Source: Chondrus crispus (taxonomy: Eukaryota; Rhodophyta; Florideophyceae; Gigartinales; Gigartinaceae). Taken from it: 64,000 nt of DNA. Within the stretch, counting starts at the first letter, position 1. Every line of letters begins with the position of its first letter. The DNA is taken from the NCBI RefSeq assembly GCF_000350225.1, contig NW_005179027.1:92954-156953 (forward strand), written 5' to 3'. The notes beneath the pieces were generated by a model. It saw only the letters and a program-made list of their open reading frames with translations, was not told the DNA's origin and made no database searches. The translations under genes and the position numbers were made by a program. Positions 17,873-26,929 of the stretch are shown here, one piece after another.

Positions 17873-18640
17873 ATGGACAGCCACAACCAGGACTGGAGCA
17901 GAGTTGTCATGCGCTCAAAGAACCCATCCGGCTCCCGCAAGCTCGAGTCTGGACCAGGCAGCTCCGCCGAGCGCAAGTGTACGCCTTCGCACACCAAGCC
18001 CCTTTCCAACCCTCGTCCCGCTCCCCACATATCCGCATATCGCTGACACCTGTCCGCCGTCATTTGCTCTCTTTTGTGTGTTTCGTAACGCGCAGTCACC
18101 GCCGGCTCTAACACCAAGGCCTCTGGCGACAGCTCCATGGCCAAGCTCGACGCCGAAACCGACGTCCTTGCTCGTATGTTGACGTCACCCTTTATCGTGC
18201 CCCGCCCCCAGTAATCCCACGCGTGTCACGTCCCGCCACAAACGTGTAGTGGCCAGGTTTGTTTTTTCGTTCTAACACACCACGTTTTCTGTTTCATCTT
18301 TCGGGGGCGCCCACACAGACAAGAAGGTCGGCCTCGGCCTCGGCAAGGCCATCCAGCAGGCGCGTTCGGCGAAGGGCATGACCCAGGCGAAGCTTGCCCA
18401 GGCCATTAACGAGAAGCCCGCCGTGGTGAATACGTACGAGAACGGAAAGGCCATTCCGAACGGACAGGTAAGGTTTCCAACAAGAGCCCGGTTGTGCTGT
18501 TGTCTTTGTTCACGCCGATGGTGCCACTGTGCCCGACATCCCAGCTGACCTTGATTTGTGCTTGTGGTCGCCGTTAGATTATCGTGAAAATGGAGAGAGC
18601 GCTGGGCACTAAGCTGCCCCGCCCGAGTAAGAAGAAGTAG
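17873..18640 (+). CDS. MBF1: Multiprotein bridging factor 1 (MBF1/EDF1), four exons
   Basis: Spliced join 17873-17978, 18096-18173, 18319-18467 and 18578-18640 gives 131 residues. MBF1 bridges bZIP-type activators and TBP and also acts on stalled ribosomes. The N-terminus MDSHNQDWSRVVMR matches the family's QDW start. The MBF1 domain follows, then AKLDAETDVLAHKKV as in the KLDRETEEL block. The Cro/C1-type helix-turn-helix is KAIQQARSAKGMTQAKLAQA, then INEKPAVVNTYENGKAIPN, then KMERALGTKL, closely matching other MBF1s. The tail is basic (RPSKKK). Introns of 117, 145 and 110 nt all have GT-AG ends: donors GTACGC, GTATGT and GTAAGG; acceptors GCGCAG, ACACAG and CGTTAG. The first junction is fixed because the other donor choice would give an early stop. 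Confidence 0.94.
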
Positions 18641-19072
18641 GCCGTTGTCGCGCGTCCCGTCGTATAGTCTCGTTAATCAGTGCTTTATTTGAATGATGCA
18701 AGACACAATGTTCATCAGCTGACTTCATGACGTTCACGTCACGGGGAAGAGAATATGAATACGGTAGGTATTAGTTAAAGGATCTCCGTTACCCGCCTCC
18801 TGCATGTCCCCTACCAGGTTTCCCATTGCTATTACGTTACCCCCCATTTCCCGGTCCGGCATGCTCTTGTATCCCACTTCGATCCCTTCCCAAGTACTTT
18901 TGCAACGCCCCGTCCCCTACCTCTATGACGACGACTACTACGACCACCACTGACCCACCCAACACTGATGTTCCTACCTCCAACAAGACTGGGCGTGGCA
19001 TTCCTTTGCATGCGTCCCCAGCTCACCCTATTTCCGGCAGTGTCACAATCACATCCTTCAAACGGGTGACCT
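18641..19072. other. Intergenic region between convergent MBF1 and RING genes
   Basis: 432 bp between two stop codons. It contains Thr-codon-like ACGACGACTACTACGACC repeats near 18926-18946. I see no gene. Confidence 0.4.
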
Positions 19073-19810
19073 TCAAATGTGTCCATCATGGATACTGGAC
19101 ACTGGAGAAGAAGGGATGTCTTCATAGTAGCCCTGTCCATCATCACCATCTCCATTAGCGCTACCCCCATCGCCTAAATCTCCCCCTTCTGCTAGTAAAT
19201 ATGACCACGTCATCGGATTCGGCCAAAGATTCGGTCGTTCGGCCTCGAGTTTCTCCACGACCTGCTCCGTTAGAACTTCTGGATGCTGAGCTGCCAGTCG
19301 CTGTATGCGAAAATCAGCGTCCTGGTCTCGTGTCTCGGAAAGAGTCGGCGGAGTTGACTCCGAACAGTCTGAGTCTCCGCAAACCGGACAAGTCAGGATA
19401 GACCAAGGCGTTGCAGGAAGCTCACCTGTAAAGCATCCCCCGTGGAAGGCATGCGCACATCGCAGTCTGCGCACCACCGGCGCGGCTCCGTTCAATAGCG
19501 GCTCTGCCGGTGATAGCGAAGAGACAGACTGCGTCCTTGTCCGCTGGAGGGGTGCTTGACAAAATGGGCACGTCACAGGCTCATGGCCGGGCACAGCGGC
19601 GGTGACGTATTCATGATGTACATTATTCAGCTTGCGGAGCACCTGTCGTCGCTGCCGCGGTGTGCGTAAACCGTCACGAATAAGGAAGCTAACGTAGCAT
19701 GTGGGCACGGCCATCACGGCAATAACAATGAAAATGATGACAAGCGCAACCCGGCGATCCAAATACGACAGGTCTGCACCGATGGTGCTTGCTTTGATGT
19801 ATACATACAT
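19073..19810 (-). CDS. Membrane-anchored RING-H2 finger protein, putative E3 ubiquitin ligase
   Basis: 245 residues from the ATG at 19810; an in-frame TGA lies four codons upstream, which supports this start. One strong transmembrane helix (about residues 20-45, VALVIIFIVIAVMAVPTCYV) is followed by a basic segment. The RING-H2 finger has CPFC, then after about 37 residues CAHAFHGGC, then CPVC, giving the C3H2C3 ligand order. The C-terminal part is acidic and Gly/Asp-rich. This layout fits a small membrane-bound ubiquitin ligase; the substrate is unknown. Neighbours: convergent with MBF1; upstream lies transposon-rich DNA. Confidence 0.75.
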   Translation of the reverse strand: MYVYIKASTIGADLSYLDRRVALVIIFIVIAVMAVPTCYVSFLIRDGLRTPRQRRQVLRKLNNVHHEYVTAAVPGHEPVTCPFCQAPLQRTRTQSVSSLSPAEPLLNGAAPVVRRLRCAHAFHGGCFTGELPATPWSILTCPVCGDSDCSESTPPTLSETRDQDADFRIQRLAAQHPEVLTEQVVEKLEAERPNLWPNPMTWSYLLAEGGDLGDGGSANGDGDDGQGYYEDIPSSPVSSIHDGHI

Positions 19811-20166
19811 GGGGAGGTAGAGTCAGGGTCTGTAAAACCAAACCTGTGGAGCAAAGTGGACGCGGTTGTTTGAGAGCCCGGGGATTCTGTTAGCCCCAAC
19901 TTTGCCAACATGGAACTCTTTGGAGTGTTTGGAGGTGAGCGAGGCCATAATAGACAAGGCAAGGCTTGTCTCTCGGCGAGAGGAAAATAAATACGGAGGC
20001 CTCGGTTGCGATGAAAAGCAGAGATATAAGAAATGGAGTACACATGTATCCACGTATGTAAGAACTCGGCTTGGAGCAGAGAGACCTCTGACATTTTGCC
20101 ACGCAGGGGCGGCAGTGTGAACTGTTGGACTCCAAGAGGCTTTTTGGCAGCCAAGGAGCCTATCAA
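19811..20166. other. Upstream region of the RING gene, edge of the host gene island
   Basis: About 356 bp between the RING start and the pogo-like element. A minus-strand open frame here is short and has no recognisable domain. Probable promoter or leader of the RING gene. Confidence 0.35.
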
Positions 20167-20168
20167 TA

Positions 20169-20838
20169 CAGGGGGGTACCCTATTTAGTGCTACCCCGTG
20201 TAGCGTGATAAAATAGGCACTAAATCGGGTTTGGCACAAGAACGGTAACTTAACAAGAAGACTGAATATAGTATTTAACTAAGGAAACCCGTCAAGGTCG
20301 TCTGTTTCTGCTTCTTCTGTGGCTTGAGAGCCTCAAATATGATGCGTCTAGCCTTGCCCAAATGTGAAGACGCATCAGGTAGCGAGAGAGCTACCGCTGC
20401 CGCCTCTAATTTTGAGAACTCATTCGCTGCTTCGATCAAAGAGAGAGAACGAGCCTGAATAGCATTAGAAATCTCCTCCATCACTGTATCTGTATGCTCT
20501 GCTTCAGTTCGCCCAGATGAAACACACCTAGACCCATCCATTTCCTCCATAATTCTCTCCACCTCTTCTAGAGCTTCTGTTTCCATGGCCTCTCTGACTT
20601 TGAGTTGTTCAACGGCTCAAAGTTGTGCGAGCAACGCATTTGTGCCTATCGGAACTGTAACGGACACAGAAAATCTACCAGTTTTCATATCTTAGTACCA
20701 AGCAGAGTGGTGCCCTGTAGCCTGCTGGATGGGCCCGGGGGGCACTTGTTTATCATACCTTTTGGTGTAGAGCAGTTAGAGTAGCACTAAACCGGGACAT
20801 ACACTATATATAGAGGCACTAAATCGGGTACCCCCCTG
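20169..20838 (-). mobile_element. Internally deleted pogo/Tigger-like DNA transposon (Tc1/mariner superfamily)
   Basis: 670-bp element with terminal inverted repeats CAGGGGGGTACCC(T/G)ATTTAGTGC (about 23 bp, one mismatch), flanked by TA on both sides (20167-20168 and 20839-20840), the target duplication of this superfamily. The motif GCACTAAATCGGGT also occurs inside the left end near 20217-20230, as an inverted copy of the right terminus, so it is a likely transposase-binding site. The inside holds the end of a protein-coding frame on the minus strand. It is far shorter than a complete pogo element (about 2 kb or more), so most of the transposase, including the DDE core, is missing. Confidence 0.75.
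20275..20586 (-). CDS. Short ORF inside the pogo-like element with a PCNA-binding-like C-terminus
   Basis: 103 residues, acidic and helical (METEALEEVERIMEEMD at the start). The last residues KQKQTTLTGFLS contain QTTLTGFL, which fits the PCNA-interacting box Q-x-x-hydrophobic-x-x-aromatic-hydrophobic with Leu at the last position. Drosophila pogo and human Tigger transposases are known to carry a PCNA-binding motif at the C-terminus, so this is best read as the C-terminal remnant of such a transposase. The N-terminal CENP-B-type DNA-binding and DDE domains are absent. Confidence 0.6.
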   Translation of the reverse strand: METEALEEVERIMEEMDGSRCVSSGRTEAEHTDTVMEEISNAIQARSLSLIEAANEFSKLEAAAVALSLPDASSHLGKARRIIFEALKPQKKQKQTTLTGFLS

Positions 20839-20840
20839 TA

Positions 20841-21320
20841 GCCTCCTCTGAGAGATGTCCCGGTCAGTGACGTCTCCCGGATCAGCGATGCTTCATACTG
20901 TGCATCAAGAGTGCAGGAATTTGTGGGTTTACGCACGGCAGAATTCCGTAACTAAAAATGAGAAATAGATAAAAAGCAATGCAGAAATCATATTTCGGCA
21001 AAATCATTGCAGAAAATTTTTAAAAAGGGCTAGTAGAGTGCCGCTATTAAGTATAAAGACACCCCACAAAACTTCATTGCTGGGCCATTGTGAAAGCTTG
21101 TATAAAACAGGACACGTTGCCTTACTGTATTTGGCATGCTGAATACAATGCAAAAAATCGTTTTAAACGATCTCGATTGGTTGAGCTGCAATCGTTAGTA
21201 ACACTAAATATAGGTGCCATTAAGTATAAACGACAACACGCATTCTCCCGCGCAAAACTCCTTTCCCCTGCAACTCTTGACCTAGGAGCGCCTTCTAACC
21301 TTCCATAGGAGGAGCGCTAA
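20841..21320. other. AT-rich spacer between the pogo-like and Harbinger elements
   Basis: 480 bp. Two similar segments containing ATTAAGTATAAA lie at about 21044-21055 and 21218-21229. No gene is supported. The last three bases (TAA, 21318-21320) are the left target duplication of the Harbinger element. Confidence 0.4.
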
Positions 21321-21781
21321 GAGCATCTCCACCCATGCCACCGAAAACGTAAAACGATTTTTTTGGGGCCACCTGGTGTTTTTAATCTCCACCGGCACGG
21401 ACCAAACCCACTGGGTGGCGGGGTGCGCTCCCAAATTTTTTGTTTGGTCCAATTCCAGCCCTAAAATGGAAAACTTTGGGCTACCATGACACCCAAACCT
21501 AACCCTTGGGGGCCATTTCTTGCTTCAATAAAACAAATTTAAAATAGGTCGACCTCGGCCGACTTTGTCGACTTCGTGGATCACGAGTTTTGTGTCCGAT
21601 CACTGCAAGTAGCAAACTTTCGAGAGACGCTGCAGCACTGCGCTCGCTATACTTTATTTCTTTCGCCGACGTTCTCGACAGACGGCATCGAAACTCAAGA
21701 CTCATCCCCTCGGCGCATGAACCCACAATCTTTCCCATCTTTTATTGGAATACAGCTCAAATACACCTCTTGAGACACAAC

Positions 21782-23116
21782 ATGTCCACCCGGTCACCTG
21801 CGAATGCTAAGGGAAAGGGTCTATCGTGGTCGGATGAGGAGCTTTTGGCCCTTTGTAAGGCAGCTTTCGTCGCCGGAGGCTCGCCTATTTACGGCACAAG
21901 GATGAAGTCAGCAGTATACAGTAAGAAAATAAGGGAGGAGTTCCTGAAGGACAATAATAGGCCGTCGCTTGCCTGCTCCGGTGGTCGAAATGGAGGACCG
22001 CTGGATGAACGTCGTTGGAACGGGCGAACGCGAGCGTCTTGTTTAAAGATGTGGAGCAAAGTTAAATCACTCTGTGCTGCTTACCATGACGCCGTGAAAA
22101 GAATCAACTCTATGAGCCTGACTGGGGCGCCAGGAACGGCTGAGGTCGAGAGATGTGTGGTTACTGTTTATAATGACAGAGACCTCACGTCTCATGTGTA
22201 TGACATTATCCGTAACCCAAAATACAGAATCGGCAGACCGTTCCCATACAAGAGTTGTTATGACTTTTCATCCTCCCACACCAGTATGTTGAAAAGTGGA
22301 GGCGTTACGGAGAATAGAGATGTTGGAACGCCGGCAAATCAGAGTCCAGGAGATGGGGAGGCGGATGAGTCCGGCATTCAAACAGATGCTTGTATTGACA
22401 CAGGTGGTGTCGAGAGGCGTGACAAACGTCCTATTGGGAGGAAGGCCGCTAAGAGGATCAAGCAAAAGGAAGCGAATGAGAAAAATTCCATGGAATCAGG
22501 TGCAAGTAGGATGGCACAGTCCGTAGAAAACTTCAATGAAGTTCACAGTGCCGCCCATGAGCGCAAAGCGACAACCAAGGAGCGCGAACTGTTAATTGCA
22601 AAGAGGCGGTTGGACTGGAATATGGCTGAATCTCTACTTTTTGCGAAGGATTCTGATGCAACTGACGAGGAACGGATGATGGGTAAGCGGCTGCTGCACA
22701 AACGGCTTTTAATGTCAATGAATGAAGCAGATTATGAGGGATATAATGCCCAGGGCATAGCAGGAACCTGCAGTAACAAGCTCCGTGGCTCGTCATCTCG
22801 AGATGCCTCTCGTGATATACTTCCCAATCGTGATGTCAATGAGCAGCGGTCAGAGGCATCGAGTCCCGATAATATCGAGACGTCAGCCCCGGCGTCAGCC
22901 CCAACCATAAATGGACAAACTTCAGATCATGAAGCTGGGCCCACAGAGAGGTCAGGCCAGACTACGAAAAGGGCGAGGGTGGAAAGCAATGGAAAGAGTA
23001 TGACTGACGATGAAGATTCTGAGGCTGAATTCCCCAACCTTGTTGGCCCACGTGGTCTTAGCCTTTCTGACATGCTCACCCAACCGCCTCGGGAGTACGA
23101 TAGTGAGATTGTGTAG
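21782..23116 (+). CDS. Myb/SANT-like DNA-binding protein of a PIF/Harbinger element
   Basis: 444 residues from the ATG at 21782; the frame opens 64 codons earlier, but the upstream part is not domain-like. The N-terminal Myb/trihelix-like domain (about residues 12-130) shows GLSWSDEELLALCKAAF, RRWNGRTRASCLKMWSKVK and a third helix near VVTVYNDRDL. The family pairs with the HARBI1 nuclease and brings it to the element ends and the nucleus. The middle is charged and coiled (RKATTKERELLIAKRRLDWN), and the C-terminus is Ser/Glu-rich and disordered. The frame is whole. Confidence 0.75.
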   Translation: MSTRSPANAKGKGLSWSDEELLALCKAAFVAGGSPIYGTRMKSAVYSKKIREEFLKDNNRPSLACSGGRNGGPLDERRWNGRTRASCLKMWSKVKSLCAAYHDAVKRINSMSLTGAPGTAEVERCVVTVYNDRDLTSHVYDIIRNPKYRIGRPFPYKSCYDFSSSHTSMLKSGGVTENRDVGTPANQSPGDGEADESGIQTDACIDTGGVERRDKRPIGRKAAKRIKQKEANEKNSMESGASRMAQSVENFNEVHSAAHERKATTKERELLIAKRRLDWNMAESLLFAKDSDATDEERMMGKRLLHKRLLMSMNEADYEGYNAQGIAGTCSNKLRGSSSRDASRDILPNRDVNEQRSEASSPDNIETSAPASAPTINGQTSDHEAGPTERSGQTTKRARVESNGKSMTDDEDSEAEFPNLVGPRGLSLSDMLTQPPREYDSEIV

Positions 23117-23200
23117 GCGGAATAATGAGACAAGTGCGCAGTACTTTACCTAGACGGGCGATTGAGAAATTACAACATACGTCAGAGTGCAGCAACTAAA

Positions 23201-23395
23201 TCACTGACTTGAATCACTTTCGTCTCCAACGTGATTCCATATGTGCTCAGCGAGCGCATTCTTCAGTTTCACACGCTCTGTAGTTTTCTCAATGGGATCA
23301 ATGTATTTGCGCCAGAACGTTGCCTGCTCATAAGTTCCTTCTCCTGTTGATACAATTTGAATATCATTTGGAAGAGTAGTCTCCTCATCTGTAAA
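23201..23395 (-). pseudogene. C-terminal fragment of a Harbinger (HARBI1-like) transposase
   Basis: An open minus-strand frame enters from the LTR junction and ends at TGA (23201-23203), about 64 residues. It contains FWRKYIDPIEK and RVKLKNALAEHIWNHVGD, like the last helix of DDE_Tnp_4 transposases (pattern R-x2-L-x2-L-x2-H). The catalytic core would lie upstream, beyond the inserted gypsy element, and is not in the window. Confidence 0.55.
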
Positions 23396-23396
23396 C

Positions 23397-24096
23397 TGTA
23401 GTATAACCCCCCCCTGGGGGTTTAAATTAGATTAGATCAAGAACTAGATCAGCTACTGTAGAGCCTCGAGCTCTACAGTACCACCGCGCGTGTCCACGTG
23501 TACGCCACGGGGACAAGGGACATGCGCATACACGTGCACACGTGTACAGCGCGCGAACGAAGCGCGCACGCACCACGGGTGATATGTGTACTGTCAGCCT
23601 CGACATAGCTTACAGTATTACAGTGCAGGCCGACCTGCACTACAGTAGCCCACTAAAGTACCTCGGTACTGTAGCGTTATGATAGATTGTTTTGTATATT
23701 AAATACGGAGCGGACCGGCGGCGGCGTAGGGCGACAAGCACGGGCTTGTCCTCAACCGACCGCCAAGGCCAGTCGACCCAGCTTATTCTAAACGTCACCT
23801 TCGCTCCTCGCGCGCGTTTAGTCGGAGCCGAGCCGGAGTGGACGCGCAGCACGCGAGCGAGCACGGAACCGCCTCCGCCCGTCAGCACTGGTACGTCACC
23901 CAGTGCTGCTCCGGGGCGTCGAGGCGTCGATCCGCTCGTGCGTGCGCGCGTCCCTGCTCGCTCCCGCTCTACCACCGCTACCCGGGCCCGAGCCCGGTTC
24001 CGTAGCTGGTTAGCCCGCTTCACCCCTTCTCCGATCCGGAGTCTACAGGTCCAACTGCGCATGCACCTCCAGTCGTCTGGGGGTGTTTATGCTACA
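23397..24096 (+). repeat. 5' LTR of gypsy element E1
   Basis: 700 bp, starting TGTAGTATAA and ending TTATGCTACA, giving near-perfect 10-bp inverted ends. It contains CACGTG palindromes in U3, a TATATTAAATA box near 23695-23705 and a conserved stem-loop at 23884-23907. It is related to the solo LTR at 49244-49877. The five bases before it are TAAAC. Confidence 0.85.
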
Positions 24097-24172
24097 GTGG
24101 TCTCCCGACCTGGAAGACCCCGAGATCTTCCCGAGAAGACTTTCTTTTTCCTCCGCGTCCGTACGCGTTGAG

Positions 24173-26395
24173 ATGAGTCAAGAATACGCCACCTCGATCC
24201 GGTCCGAACCGGCGGATCCGAGGGCGGCCGCTATGCACGCACCATCACCACCGTTCGGGGACGGCGACGCTGGTCTCCGAGACCGCGAACCGTCGCCCGA
24301 GTCCCCCGAAGGACAAGCGGCTGCGATGTTCGATCGCATAGCTAACTACATCGAGGAAGTCCGTACTTCACTCCGTATAGACGTGACGGACGCCGTCTAC
24401 TCGCGATGTATGGACGAGCTCCGCTCCCTACGTGAAGGGAGGTTCGATCGAGTCAGCCAGTCCTTGGAGAATCTCCGAGCACTAGTCGACGAGTTACACT
24501 CGCGACTTGTGCTCGTCGAAGACTCACGCCTCGCACAGCCCGTACTGCACGAGCAAGGTCGCCCCATAAGGCCGGCCTCGACGAGGCGTCCCGACGGTCG
24601 ACCGTCCCCGTCACCAGAGCAGTTGGGTGCGTTCGCGCACCTCTCCGCCGAGCTCAAAGCTACGCGACAGCGTGCTCGGGACATGGAACGGACCATAGCC
24701 GCAAGGCTGCCCGGTGCCCCCACGAGAGGGCCCGGTGGTGCCGTACCTCCGAGCGCCGTCGCTCCGGAAGTTTGGCGTCCGACTGGCGCCGACGCCAGTC
24801 GGACTGCGGAAGGAAACCGTCCTCCGATGGGCGCGAATCTCGCGTCCGAGACCCAAGCATTGCCGCCTATCCCCGGAAGTAGGCGGCAGATGGAAGGCGT
24901 ATCGTACGCAGACGTACAGGACCGTGGAGGGGCCGCTCGCGGATCCGGAGAACCTATGTTCTCCGTCGATCCCCGCTGGGGCGGCTACCCGCCGGCGGGT
25001 AACACCGCGCATCCAGGTCCGGTAGACGTCCGTACGCTACCCGTCACTGCCTTTGGCACGCTCGGTCCCGCCGAGCCCGGGCTCGAGCCGGTGCATACGA
25101 TGATCCAGGAGTTCAACGCCGTCGCTGACTATCGTATGTACCGCTTGGACAACACCTCGAGGCTCGTCACCTCAGGTGACGCGGGACGGATCGCGAAGTA
25201 CGTCCAACGCTGTCGTGGGATCCGTCCCACGATGCGTAGCTTCGACGGTACGGACCCGATCGAGCTGCTGCCGTTCTTGAAAGACATTCGGATAACCTTC
25301 AACTCGCAACACCTGACCGAAGGTGTTGCGGTGAGAGTCCTCGCGCACTTCTTAGAGCGCGACGCCGAGCGCCTGTATACGAGTTATACGATGCGTGGCC
25401 TCCGCGCCGGCCAACTACACGACGACGTGAGTTGGCCGGGGCTCGTGAACCAGTTCCTGAAACGCTACCTAACCGACGACGTGTTGGGTGAAGCGTACAA
25501 CGCTGTCGCGACGGCGCGACAGCAATCTCATGAAACGGAGAGCACGTTCGCGGATCGGCTCGAAACTGCCGCGTTCCGGTGCACGGCAGTGTTCTCCAAA
25601 CAGTCCCTCGCGCACTACTTCGTGCGGGGACTCGCTCCCGCGACCCGTGCCGCAGTTTCCGAGACAGTGCAGCGGCTGCCGAGCCGCCAGAAGACCGATC
25701 TTCCGACCATCCGCCGTATCGCAACGGCGGAAGGAACCACTTACCGCGCTCGACGCGGTTTACCTCTACCGGATTCGAAACCGGCAGGGAGGGCTGGCAG
25801 GACTACGAAGTCCGCCGCAACAAGTTCGCCCGCCTCTACCCTCCATGTCGGGGAGGATGAGTGGCAGGCCGACCCTGTCCTCATTACGCAAGGAGCAGGG
25901 CCAGTAGGGGGTCGACCCCCTTCACCAATGTCGACCGGAACGACGTCGAGCTACGTGACCGCGTTCGCGGCCACTCCAAGAGCGCCCAGGGGTAGGGACC
26001 TCCGGGTCGCTGAGCTCGACATCTCAAACCTAGATACCGGAGGTGAAGCCCCTCGCGTGCCCCTCCTCACCGATGAGGAGGCGCGTCACGCGGCGACCTT
26101 CGCCTCAACGGACGGCAGCGCGTACGTGTGCTGGCTATGTCGTAAGTACGGACACGCCGTGTACGCCTGCCCGTTCCTGTCGCCGGAACAACGAATGTTC
26201 ACGGCGTACAGGAACTACCGCTACCAGATGGAGACGGGCCCCGGGGCGCGCAATCTCCTCCGGCAAGCGGTCGGCGAGGGTCGTCCCCAGCGTCAAGGTT
26301 TCCCGAATCGTTCGGGTGGGGGCGCTCGCTTCGCCCCCCGTGGGGGCGGGTACCGTCGTAACGAAGTCGATCGTCGGGATCGACCCGCCTACTAG
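24173..26395 (+). mobile_element. E1 gag region
   Basis: An uninterrupted frame with a retrotransposon gag capsid-like domain (TDPIELLPFLKDIR through LAHYFVRGLAPATR) and one CCHC knuckle, CWLCRKYGHAVYAC, near the C-terminus. The N-terminal part is Pro/Arg-rich with a coiled segment. The frame is also open 30 codons before the chosen ATG, into the primer-binding area. Confidence 0.8.
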
Positions 26396-26929
26396 CAGGC
26401 GGACACAAGGTACCCCCGACTAGGAGAAAGAGGGGACCGAGACCGGTCTCGTTTACCCCAACAGGTACAAAATGCGATAATGTACCTGCAAGACTGGGTA
26501 GAGGATCCGTACCCTCTACCCACGGAGGGTCACGAAGGAGAGCCGACTCGCTTCGTTCCGCATATCCTGCGACGACCGGACGCCGCAGGTCAAGACCCGG
26601 AAGTACCCGAGTACTTCGCCAAGGTTGCCGGGCCGCAGGGGAGGAATAGTCCCGACCCACGCGACCGGCCACCCGGAGAAAACCTGGCCGACGATAGCCA
26701 GGGGGGTAGCTCTGATAGCACCGGTAGTTCGAAAAAAGGGTAAAGACGGTTACGTACACGCGGTCGCGTGAGCCGTCTTTTCCCTATGAACTAGACCGGT
26801 CCCCGCGTGCTGGTCAAGGACACGGGGGGTATTGCCCGATAATACATCCCCCGCTATCGGAGTCGAGCACGGGGACTCCAGCAATATCGACATTGCCGTA
26901 GAAACCCAACACCGAGGCCCACGTAGACC

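Larger units (their letters stand above)
21321..23396. mobile_element. PIF/Harbinger DNA transposon, right part missing
   Basis: The left end GAGCATCTCCACC is preceded by TAA, matching the TWA target duplication and the GAGCATCTCCA-type ends of PIF/Harbinger elements. Inside lie a plus-strand Myb/SANT-like ORF and, convergent to it, the last 64 codons of a HARBI1-like transposase. At 23397 the DNA switches to the 5' LTR of a gypsy element, which cuts the transposase frame. The rest of the transposase and the right terminal repeat are not seen anywhere in the window. Confidence 0.7.
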
